This document shows positions 24,837 to 34,400 of a DNA stretch of 64,000 nucleotides, one piece after another (position 1 is the stretch's first letter; each line of letters begins with the position of its first letter). The stretch comes from Escarpia spicata. Lineage: Eukaryota > Annelida > Polychaeta > Sabellida > Siboglinidae. Location: the NCBI GenBank assembly GCA_963995525.1, contig OZ023217.1:310001-374000 (forward strand). Reading direction: 5' to 3'. The position numbers and the translations under genes were made by a program. The notes under the pieces are model-generated. The model ran no database searches and was not told where the DNA came from. It saw only the letters and a list, made by a program, of their open reading frames with translations.

Positions 24837-26182
24837 GCCCATGGCCTAAAAGCTAAAACAAACGGCACGTGACCCTACACATTTTACAAACAACAATGCT
24901 GCAAACTGTTTCTCTACATCAACTTGTCCCACTAAAGTTATTAACATACTGCATAGTAACAATTCACAGAAATCTGTTGGTTTTGATAACACTGATCCAT
25001 ACACTATTCAGCATGTTATACCACAAATTGCAAATCAGCTAACTCACATCTTCAACAGTTCATTTATTACGGGCATTGTTCCCATAAATTTATCAAATAT
25101 TCTAAAACCAATACTGTTTGCAGATGACACAAGTTTGTTCCATTCTCACACAAATTTTCACACTCTCATTGAAGAGGTTAATGCAGAACTACAAAAAATA
25201 GCAACATGGTTTAATACCAACTAACTTTCATTAAATGTAAAAAAATATAATTTCATATTTACACCAAAAGGAAAAAAAATACAATACAGACAATGCAGAA
25301 ATAACAATAAATGAAAACAAAATAAAACAAGTTAAATTTACAAAATTTCTAGGAGTACATAGACGAACACTTGTTCTCATTAATAATTTATCAAAAAAAT
25401 TGCACGAAATGTAGGAATGCTAAACAAATTAAACCATTTTATCCCTGTTTACATCATGAAGACATTATACTATTCATTACTATTATCTCATTTACAATAC
25501 TTCGTCCTGTTGTGGACACTATACATTTACAATACTGCGTCCTGTTGTGGACACTATACATTTACAATACTGCGTCCTGTTGTGGACACTATACATTTAC
25601 AATACTGCGTCCTGTTGTGGACACTATACATTTACAATACTGCGTCCTGTTGTGGACACTATACATTTACAATACTGCGTCCTGTTGTGGACACTATACA
25701 TTTACAATACTGCGTCCTGTTGTGGACACTACATTTACAATACTGCGTCCTGTTGTGGACACTATACATTTACAATACTGCGTCCTGTTGTGGACACTAT
25801 ACATTTAAACAAATTAAAGATATTACAGAAGAAAACTATAAGGATCATTTCACAATCGCACTCTATTCTCTAAACTAAAACTGTTAAAATTAGATGATCT
25901 ATATAAACATCAACTAGGCATTTTTATGTATAAATCCATCAATGGCCAACACCCAGACAGCATGTCATCTATGCTAATGCGAACAGAAAATATTCCTGAC
26001 CACAATCTTAGAAACCATAATGGGTATTACATTCAACACATTAGAACAAACAGCAGGAAGTTTACAACACATTACTCTGGACCAGTGTTCTGGAATGCAC
26101 TACCTCAACAGTTACAAGAGCTTGAATCATTAAACCTATTTAAAAGAAACCTAAAAGAGTTATTACTGTCGAGATATTAAAC
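24837..26182 (+). pseudogene. LINE reverse transcriptase remnant (3' part), degenerate
   Basis: Frame-broken plus-strand RT: THIFNSSFITGIVP (25040-25085), ILKPILFADDTSLFHS (25096-25145, containing the catalytic FADD box), KKIARNVGMLNKLNHFI (25393-25440), YYSLLLSHLQY (25470), then FMYKSINGQHPDSMSS and FWNALPQQLQELESLNLFKR (to 26165). This order is the RT palm, thumb and C-terminal tail of jockey/CR1-type LINEs. Stops and frameshifts make it dead. It is antisense to SLC44. Confidence 0.85.
25497..25808. repeat. 35-bp minisatellite inside the dead LINE
   Basis: About nine units of tgcgtcctgttgtggacact + atacatttacaatac, one of them 33 bp. The unit comes from the SHLQYxVLLWT codons of the LINE's C-terminal region, so the array arose by local amplification within the RT remnant. 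Confidence 0.93.
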
Positions 26183-26497
26183 TTAAGTATTTGTAGTGAT
26201 TATTTACTAATAGATCATTTTGTTTGTATTATTCTATGTAATTAACTTCATTTATGTTGTTGTAGCAGCAGCAGCAGTAGCAGCAGTATTTTTTTTGTAG
26301 TTAATGTTAAATAATGTTATTACTATAAATTATTCAGAATCATGTATTATTAAGTATTATAAAAGATATTTATGTTCACGTATTATATAGTATTAGTTAG
26401 TGCATTGGAATGTGTGATGAACTGACACCACTAGTGCTAGTAACTGAAAGTAGTACTATCACATTCAGGCGTCATGGTATATAAATCCATCAATGGC
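26183..26497. other. AT-rich intron sequence with GCA/GTA runs
   Basis: Short imperfect trinucleotide runs (gcagcagcagtagcagcag near 26270) and AT-rich sequence, likely the 3' region of the dead LINE. A 20-bp phrase (ataaatccatcaatggccaa) at 25930 and again at 26480 hints at a shared target or small duplication. Confidence 0.5.
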
Positions 26498-27290
26498 CAA
26501 CGAATGTGCGTGCGAGTTGAGACAGTAGTTAACCAACAACAAACATCTGCTCAACAAGAATAAAACTGAGGCGATCATATTTCGGTCGTCAAGTGCACGG
26601 TCGCCAACTGTTAACTCTGCCATTAGTGTTTGCGGCGCGACAATCCCATTAAAGATGGTTGTTCGCAATATTGGCGTGTGCCCTGACAGCCACCTAGACA
26701 TGTCGGCCCAAGTGTCAAATGCTTGCCGTGACGCGTACTTCACCTGTTTCGCATCGCCAAAATACGCGCAAGCTTGACGACTATGGCGTGTAAGACTCTA
26801 ATATACTCGCTCGTGACGTCACGACTGGATTACGGAAATGCGGTGCTCTATGGTATCACTGACCGCCAGATGCATCGCCTAGAGATGGTCCAGCGCGCCG
26901 CGGTCAGAGTTGTCCTACAGATAAAGCGGAGTGACTGGCAACAGAGCGTCACCGGAGGACTGAAATGTCTTCACTGGTTTCCGATGAAATGGCGCATAGA
27001 GTACAAGATATTGATCCTGGTGTTTAATGTTATACACAGACAGAAACCTGCTTATCTTGCATCACTAATCACTCGCAACGTGCCACGCCGGTCACTTCGA
27101 TCTGAGGACCGCACGCTTCTGACTGTGCTGCAATATAATCTGGTGCGATATGGCCGGCGATCTTTCTCTCGAGCCGGACCATTTCTGTGGAACGCGTTGC
27201 CGGAAGAACTGCGGCTGATCACATCAATGGACGTTTTCAAAGCACGCCTCAAAATGCACTATTTTAAACTCGCTTTTAATATGTAATATG
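26498..27290 (+). pseudogene. CR1-like LINE 3' fragment (RT C-terminal region)
   Basis: 26498-26760 encodes a degenerate LLNKNKTEAIIF...VRNIGVCPDSHLDM block with a frame break; 26774-27286 is an open 170-aa stretch with TSRLDYGNAVLYG, VQRAAVRVV, LHWFPMKWRIEYKILILVF, FLWNALPEELR and FKARLKMHYF. That series is the conserved C-terminal part of CR1/Rex-type LINE reverse transcriptases. It is 5'-truncated and not functional. GC content is higher than in the surrounding intron. Confidence 0.88.
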
Positions 27291-27556
27291 TTGTTTTAAG
27301 GGTATCTATCTTCCTATTCATTGCACAATCTATTTTAATTGAGTTTTAATTTGGTTTACAACTTTTTGCTCTCTTAGTCTCCTGTTTGCCAACTATTGTT
27401 ACTACTGATAGTTCAAATACTATCGGCGATATAACTGTGGTGAGTTAAATTGACTATCAATAGTACACTATCATCACATTGACTATCGCGATGCATCGAT
27501 TGTTCAATGTATCAATACACCCCTGCTCCACAATGGTAGCTGAGTGATCTACGTAC
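27291..27556. other. LINE 3' untranslated tail and intron
   Basis: AT-rich 3' tail of the CR1-like fragment followed by sequence with short ACTATC/GATAGT inverted motifs (27410-27500). No gene seen. Confidence 0.4.
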
Positions 27557-27668
27557 GTTTAGGTCACATGATATCTTCTCAATGGCATCGTTAACCGTGT
27601 CTCTGATGTCACTTGTTACACTCGAGGAAACCTTGGTGAACTGCTTCAAGCCGGACGACGCCAGATAG
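27557..27668 (-). CDS. SLC44A: SLC44 exon 11 (YLASSG)
   Basis: 112 nt, acceptor atgaccccag, donor AAC|GTACGT. Encodes IYLASSGLKQFTKVSSSV and onward to EKISCDLN. YLASSG follows the helix of exon 10 in CTL proteins; the rest is a variable extracellular loop with a conserved Cys. Ends in phase 0. Confidence 0.9.
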
Positions 27669-28167
27669 CTGGGGTCATAGGTTAAGTATGAAACAATCAC
27701 GGCTTGGAAGTCACAAAAAATGATACCATATTATCCCCAACAGATGTGCAGTGCACGAATGCAAGGGCTTGGGTGAGCGTCTATTGATAGTCAAGTCGGA
27801 CATCAGAGCATTGTTTTCAGCCTTCCTTGTGGCTATAGATGGTTACGCGATTGTGAACATCACGTTATTTCAACCCTTTGTCTGCAGTGTTAGGAAGGTC
27901 TACGTGATTATAACAACTCAACCCAAGTTGAATAACCATATTACGGTGTCCATGTTTTGTCTTCAAATCTTCAATTCGTCTACTTTATCATATAAAAAAA
28001 ACGATATATGAAAGTCGCCAAATCAACAATGGGTCCAGGTGTCAAGAGAATCGACCAAACGCACAATTTACACTGCTTTGCTGTTAAACAACCGTTTACT
28101 TGTTCTGTGACCCAGTCATGTGACCCAGTCATGTGACAGTACAGGTGAAGTAAGAATGCAAGGATAC
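27669..28167. other. Intron 10-11, nothing recognised
   Basis: About 500 bp of unique sequence between exons 10 and 11. A duplicated gacccagtcatgt phrase (28112-28135) is the only structure noticed. Confidence 0.5.
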
Positions 28168-28260
28168 ATGGCGGATGCTCCCCAAAACGCAAACAGAATC
28201 ACTTGAAGTAGGAACGGAATGAGAGGCCAAAACAGGGTGAAGATCATCGACCCCACCGCT
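28168..28260 (-). CDS. SLC44A: SLC44 exon 10 (AVGSMIFTLFWPLIPF)
   Basis: 93 nt, acceptor tctgttccag. Encodes AVGSMIFTLFWPLIPFLLQ and a hydrophobic helix ending FAFWGASA. The donor used here (GCCAT|GTATCC) is weak; it is chosen because it gives the expected phase and joins to YLASSG in exon 11. If the donor lies elsewhere, the low-coordinate end moves by a few bases. Confidence 0.85.
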
Positions 28261-28475
28261 CTGGAACAGACAAGAAACAATTATGATAGCTAAGTTTAGT
28301 CATTATTCATTTCAACACGTCTACAAATAAATTTGTTTAAATCATGTGTGTGTTCTGTGATAAACATAGTGCTGTAACATTGACCTGTTTACAGTAACAA
28401 AACAGGAACAATGAACCTGTAACAGAAAATTCATGAAAACTAAGGTCTGTTTTGAGTGAGTGTGTTACTGCTAAC

Positions 28476-28838
28476 CATTGATGAGATCACTGAACAAACC
28501 ATTGATGAGATCACTGAACAAACCATTGATGAGATCACTGAACAAACCATTGATGAGATCACTGAACAAACCATTGATGAGATCACTGAACAAACCATTG
28601 ATGAGATCACTGAACAAACCATTGATGAGATCACTGAACAAACCATTGATGAGATCACTGAACAAACCATTGATGAGATCACTGAACAAACCATTGATGA
28701 GATCACTGAACAAATCATTGATGAGATCACTGAACAAACCATTGATGAGATCACTGAACAAACCATTGATGAGATCACTGAACAAACCATTGATGAGATC
28801 ACTGAACAAACCATTGATGAGATCACTGAACAAACCAA
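28476..28838. repeat. 24-bp minisatellite (attgatgagatcactgaaca aacc)
   Basis: 15 nearly perfect units; one carries aatc for aacc. In intron 9-10. Because 24 is a multiple of 3 and the unit lacks stops in several frames, both strands show open frames (for example repeats of TIDEITEQ), which I treat as artefacts. Near-identity of the units points to recent expansion. Confidence 0.96.
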
Positions 28839-28877
28839 AAGATTTGTTTTGACGATACTAAGTCAGATTTCTTTTGA

Positions 28878-29167
28878 CAATCTTACAAAGGGATGTACTC
28901 TTTTGTGAAACCAACTGCACGTCCCTTCAACTACACAAGTTAACATCTACGAATCTTACAAAGGGATGTACTCTTTTGTGAAACCAACTGCACGTCCCTT
29001 CAACTACACAAGTTAACATCTACGAATCTTACAAAGGGATGTACTCTTTTGTGAAACCAACTGCACGTCCCTTCAACTACACAAGTTAACATCTACGAAT
29101 CTTACAAAGGGATCTACTCTTTTGTGAAACCAACTGCACGTCTCTTCAACTACACAAGTTAACATCA
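28878..29167. repeat. 73-bp tandem repeat, four copies
   Basis: Units begin aatcttacaaagggatgtac and end acaagttaacatctacg; starts of the tcttac core at 28881, 28954, 29027 and 29100. Only a few substitutions separate copies. It ends about 80 bp from the exon 9 donor. Confidence 0.95.
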
Positions 29168-29248
29168 ATGAATCTGATGTGCAAAGTGGCTAAATCAACT
29201 GAAGAGAGAGTGAAAGTAACTGTGATAAGTGAAGAGAACAGGTCTCAC

Positions 29249-29348
29249 CGACTGGCCGACTTGATGACTGAGATGGCAATCAGGATCCTCTTCCTGAGGA
29301 AGATCAGTATGATCAGGGTGATCCCAAGGATCGATCCACAGATAATTG
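29249..29348 (-). CDS. SLC44A: SLC44 exon 9 (FLRKRILIAI)
   Basis: 100 nt, acceptor tctgttccag, donor GTGAGACC. Encodes AIICGSILGITLIILIF followed by LRKRILIAISVIKSASR, one of the strongest family signatures (helix, LRKRI, then IK.ASR). It ends two bases into the Arg codon. Confidence 0.96.
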
Positions 29349-29783
29349 CTGGAACAGACACATGTGGAATAAGATCATCAACACTTGCAAGATTCTACGG
29401 CACAAACAGAGATTCTCACAAGACATGGCAGTTGACAGCCCTACTGTTTGCGTCTCCTGCCTCAGGGAAATCGGCAATAATTGGCAAAATTGGAAAACAG
29501 AATTTTGAACCTGTTTGGATTCAATAGGATTTACTTATATTAATTAATTACATATTCCCATGTGCATTAATCATAATTAGCGTGCACCGCTCGAACATCA
29601 ACTAACCACTTGTTTCATTGGCGCCACCTGGTGAACTGACCACCACTCAATTCTCTCAACTAGTAGAAAGGCACTCTCGAACAGGACAGCATAACAAAAA
29701 GAAGTAAATAATGAACTCTAAATAACCGAAAGAAGTAAATAATGAACTCTAAATAACTGTTGTGTTTTTTAATACATCACCAA
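29349..29783. other. Intron 8-9, right part, nothing recognised
   Basis: AT-rich intron with a small direct repeat (gaaagaagtaaataatgaac around 29695-29745). No coding or element signature. Confidence 0.5.
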
Positions 29784-30372
29784 TTGGTGGATGAGAGGTG
29801 AATGGTGGCAGGAAGTGACTGGACACAGAGGGGAGTGGACCTAGGTGTCTAGGAGGTCAGTGTTGGTGGGAAGTGACTGGACACAGAGGGGGTGGACCTA
29901 GGTGTCTAGGAGGCCAGTGGTGGTGGGAAGTGATTGGACAGAGGGGAGTGGACCTAGGTGTCTAGGAGGCCAGTGGTTGCGGGAAGTGACTGGACATAGA
30001 GGGGAGTGGACTCAGGTGTCTAGGAGGCCAGTGATGGCGGGAAGTGACTGGACATAGAGGGGGGGTGGACCTTGGTGTCTAGTAGGCCAGTGATGGCGGG
30101 AAGTGACTGGGCATAGAGGGGGTGGACCTCGGTGTCTAGGAGGCCAGTGGTGGTGGGAAGTGACTGGACAGAGGGGAGTGGACCTAGGTGTCTAGGAGGC
30201 CAGTGGTTGCGGGAAGTGACTGGACATAGAGGGGAGTGGACTTAAGTGTCTAGGAGGCCAGTGATGGCGGGAAGTGACTGGACATGGAGGGGGTGGACCT
30301 CAGTGTCTAGGAGGCCAGTGATGGCGGGAAGTGACTGGGCATAGAGGGGGTGGACCTCGGTGTCTAGGAGGG
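29784..30372. repeat. ~58-bp G-rich minisatellite
   Basis: About ten irregular units of the type gggaagtgactggacatagag + ggg + gtggacctaggtgtctagga + ggccagtg. G-rich on the plus strand with runs of 4-7 G. Starts about 35 bp from the exon 8 donor, inside intron 8-9. Confidence 0.92.
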
Positions 30373-30408
30373 GATGCAACGATCCTTTATTTGAGAAATT
30401 GTACTCAC

Positions 30409-30531
30409 CAAGTGCAAGCCAAGTCTTTGACAGGTTCGTGTAGTAGTCGAGACTGGCCACAAACTGAACGTCTCCGATACTACCTGGATTATCTTTGAGA
30501 GTCAAGTATTTATCTATGGTGTAGTAAGTTG
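30409..30531 (-). CDS. SLC44A: SLC44 exon 8 (TKTWLAL block)
   Basis: 123 nt, acceptor tcttttgtag, donor GTGAGTAC. Encodes ATYYTIDKYLTLKDNPG, then SLDYYTNLSKTWLAL, the soluble stretch that precedes the next helix; K-TWLAL is conserved in CTLs. Phases agree with exons 7 and 9. Confidence 0.93.
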
Positions 30532-31078
30532 CTACAAAAGAGACGACCGTCAGTCAGAGTTAATCCGTCCACCTGTACATATGAGTAATCATAACTGTCT
30601 GTACATAATTACATTAATATGTCTGTACAAATGATGCATATATATATATAATGTATCACATAACAAATGCTTCAGTGCGTAATCACGATCCGCTGTAGAC
30701 GAGTCAAAATGTCGCATACGTTTCACCAGAATCTGAGCCATGTCACATGACATCAGTGCATGATCAAGATCCGCTGTAGACTGGTCAAAACATCGCATAC
30801 GTTTCACCAGAATCTGAGCCATGTCACATGACATCAGTGTATGATCAAGATCCGCTGTAGAAGGGTCAAAACATTGCATACATTTCACCAAAATAACAAC
30901 AAAAGTAAGTTTATTTCTTGCTATCTCAATTATTGTTTACTATCAAGTAACCAAACCTATCTGCCTATACACATGTGCTCATTCACAGTTACACACATTG
31001 TCGGTGTCGGTGAAACGATCACCTTTGGTTGCTAAGACTTCACTGGTTCTGTTATTACATAAGAATGTAGAGTCTCAC
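30532..31078. repeat. Intron 7-8 with an 81-bp tandem repeat (2.7 copies, 30665-30890)
   Basis: Units share gatccgctgtagac, catacgtttcaccagaatct and gccatgtcacatgacatcag; cores at 30682, 30763 and 30844 (81-bp spacing). The remainder of the intron is unremarkable, with a short TA run near 30640. Confidence 0.88.
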
Positions 31079-31191
31079 CGAATCCAAAGATGGCAACAAA
31101 GAGGATGAGAGTCAGCCACACCATGAACCCGGCAATCCAATGCATCAGGATGATCCAGATAAACGAAAGGACCATCGCCATGGCCAGACCC
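31079..31191 (-). CDS. SLC44A: SLC44 exon 7 (two membrane segments)
   Basis: 113 nt, acceptor tctgatgcag, donor GTGAGACTC. Encodes GLAMAMVLSFIWIILMHWI then AGFMVWLTLILFVAIFGF, two hydrophobic spans corresponding to TM2 and TM3 of CTL proteins. The upstream intron is about 8.1 kb, almost all satellite. A SINE-like copy starts about 40 bp upstream of the acceptor. Confidence 0.94.
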
Positions 31192-31224
31192 CTGCATCAG
31201 AAATAGGTCCCTTTGTCACAAGCT

Positions 31225-31350
31225 GTTGTAAAAGGAAAGTTCTTATATAGTGCAGTGTGCAGTCCTCAGGACTGCTCAAAATACTTTGCATTTTACTCCC
31301 TGGCAGACCTGTTCAATCGAACTTCATCTTGATTTCTCTGTCTTCAGAAT
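31225..31350. mobile_element. SINE-like dispersed repeat, copy B (3'-truncated)
   Basis: Matches the shared core: agttcttatatagtgcagtg, cagtcctcaggactgctcaa, ttactccctggcagacctgt and tcaatcgaacttcatcttga. It starts about 40 bp upstream of the exon 7 acceptor, same orientation as the other copies, and breaks off near 31350 shortly before the 26-bp array. Confidence 0.8.
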
Positions 31351-31419
31351 GCTGTGTACTTTCTGGACCTACCGGGTATGTGGCATACAATTTTTAGTGT
31401 ACATCAGCTATAGTACAGT

Positions 31420-34400
31420 ATGCGATGTAGGTGTGATGTCACAGTAAGTGATGTAGGTGTGGTGTCACAGTGAGCGATGTACGTGTGGTGTCACAGTTAG
31501 TGATGTAGGTGTGGTGTCACAGTGAGTGATGTAGTTGTGGTGTTACAGTTAGTGATGTAGGTGTGGTGTCACATAAGTGATGTAGGTGTGGTGTCACCGT
31601 TAGTGATGTAGGTGTGGTGTCACAGTGAGTGATGTAGGTGTGGTGTCACAGTGAGTGATGTAGTTGTGGTGTCACAGTGAGTGATGTAGGTGTGGTGTCA
31701 GTGAGTGATGTAGGTGTGGTGTCACAGTGAGTGGTGTAGGTGTGGTGTCACAGCGAGTGATGTAGGTGTGGTGTCACAGTAAGTGATGTAGGTGTGGTGT
31801 CACAGTAAGTGATGTAGGTGTTGTGTCACAGTGAGTGATGTAGGTGTGGTGTCACAGTGAGTGATGTAGGTGTGGTGTCACAGTAAATGATGTAGGTGTG
31901 GTGTCACAGTAAATGATGTAGGTGTGGTGTCAGAGTAAGTGATGTAGGTATGATGTCACAGTAAGTGATGTAGGTGTGGCGTCACAGTGAGTGATGTAGG
32001 TGTGGTGTCACAGGACCTACCGGGTATGTGGCATACAATTTTTAGTGTACATCTGATATAGTACAGTAAGCGATGTAGGTGTGGTGTCACAGGAAGTGAT
32101 GTAGGTGTTGAGTCACAGCGAGTGATGTAGGTGTGGTGTCACAGCGAGTGATGTAGGTGTGGTGTCACATAAGTGATGTAGGTGTGGTGTCACAGTTAGT
32201 GATGTAGGTGTGGTGTCACAGTGAGTGATGTAGTTGTGGTGTCACAGTGAGTGGTGTAGGTGTGGTGTCACAGTAAGTGATGTAGGTGTGGTGTCACAGT
32301 AAGTGATGTAGGTGTGGCGCCACAGTAAATGATGTAGGTGTGGTGTCACAGTAAGTGATGTAGGTGTAGTGTCACAGCAAGTGATGTAGGTGTGGTGTCA
32401 CAGTAAGTGATGTAGGTGTATTGTCACAGTAAGTGATGTAGATGTGGTGTCACATTAAGTGATGTAGGTGTGGCATCACAGTAAGTGATGTAGGTGTGGT
32501 GTCACAATAAGTGATGTAGGTGTGGTGTTACAGTAAGTGATGTAGATGTGGTGTCACAGTAAGTGATGTAGGTGTGGCGTCACAGTAAGTGATGTAGGTG
32601 TGATCTCACACTGAGGAATAGACACCAGACGACTGCTTCATTAATGCAATCTGGTGTTCCAGAAATGTGCAGTCATGCAGGCTCCGTGCAGCTGTGTTCT
32701 TCCACTCTGTCTACCTCCATTCTCGTCAGTAACTGATATAGGTGTGGTGTCACAGCGAGTGATATAGGTGTGGTGCCACAGTAAGTGATGTAGGTGTGGT
32801 GTCACAGTACGTGATGTTGGTGTGGCATCACAGTAAGTGATGTAGGTGTGGTGTCACAGTAAGTGATATAGGTGTGGCATCACAGTAAATGATGTAGGTG
32901 TGGTGTCACAGCAAATGATGTAGGTGTGGTGTCACCATAAGTGATGTAGGTGTGGTGTCACAGTTAGTGATGTAGGTGTGGTGTCACAGCAAGTGATGTA
33001 GGTGTAGTCTCACAGTAAGTGATGTAGGTGTGGTGCCACAGTAAGTGACGTAGGTGTGGTGTCACAGCGAGTGATCCAGGTGTGGTGTCACAGTGAGTGA
33101 TGTAGGTGTGGTGTCACAGTAAGTGGTGTAGGTGTGGTGTCACAGTAAGTGATGTAGGTGTGGTGTCAGAGTAAGTGATGTAGGTGTGTCACAGTAAGTG
33201 ATATAGGTGTGGTGTCACAGCGAGTGATATAGGTGTGGCGTCACAGTAAATGATGTGGGTGTGGCGTCACAGTAAGTGATGTAGGTGTGGTGTCACAGTA
33301 AGTGATGTTCGAGTGGTGTCACAGCAAGTGATGTAGGTGTGGTGTCACAGTAAGTGATTAGGTGTGGTGTCACAGTAAGTGATGTAGGTGTGGTGTCACA
33401 GTAAGTGGTGTAGGTGTGGTGTCACAGTAAGTGATGTAGGTGTGGTGTCACAGTGAGTGGTGTAGGTGTGGTGTCACAGTAAGTGATGTAGGTGTGGTGT
33501 CACAGTCAGTGATGTAGGTGTGGCGCCACAGTAAATGATGTAGGTGTGGTGTCACAGTAAGTGATGTAGGTGTAGTGTCACAGCAAGTGATGTAGGTGTG
33601 GTGTCACAGTAAGTGATGTAGGTGTATTGTCACAGTAAGTGATGTAGATGTGGTGTCACATTAAGTGATGTAGGTGTGGCATCACAGTAAGTGATGTAGG
33701 TGTGGTGTCACAATAAGTGATGTAGGTGTGGTGTTACAGTAAGTGATGTAGATGTGGTGTCACAGTAAGTGATGTAGGTGTGGCGTCACAGTAAGTGATG
33801 TAGGTGTGATCTCACACTGAGGAATAGACACCAGACGACTGCTTCATTAATGCAATCTGGTGTTCCAGAAATGTGCAGTCATGCAGGCTCCGTGCAGCTG
33901 TGTTCTTCCACTCTGTCTACCTCCATTCTCGTCAGTAACTGATATAGGTGTGGTGTCACAGCGAGTGATATAGGTGTGGTGCCACAGTAAGTGATGTAGG
34001 TGTGGTGTCACAGTACGTGATGTTGGTGTGGCATCACAGTAAGTGATGTAGGTGTGGTGTCACAGTAAGTGATATAGGTGTGGCATCACAGTAAATGATG
34101 TAGGTGTGGTGTCACAGCAAATGATGTAGGTGTGGTGTCACCATAAGTGATGTAGGTGTGGTGTCACAGTTAGTGATGTAGGTGTGGTGTCACAGCAAGT
34201 GATGTAGGTGTAGTCTCACAGTAAGTGATGTAGGTGTGGTGCCACAGTAAGTGACGTAGGTGTGGTGTCACAGCGAGTGATCCAGGTGTGGTGTCACAGT
34301 GAGTGATGTAGGTGTGGTGTCACAGTAAGTGGTGTAGGTGTGGTGTCACAGTAAGTGATGTAGGTGTGGTGTCAGAGTAAGTGATGTAGGTGTGTCACAG

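Noticed and set aside
25371..25878. ORFs with TILRPVVDTIHLQYCVLLW repeats
   Set aside because: Minisatellite inside a dead LINE, open in more than one frame.
28440..28908. TIDEITEQ, FSDLING and similar repeat ORFs
   Set aside because: Four overlapping frames on both strands are open across the same 24-bp array, so none is favoured.
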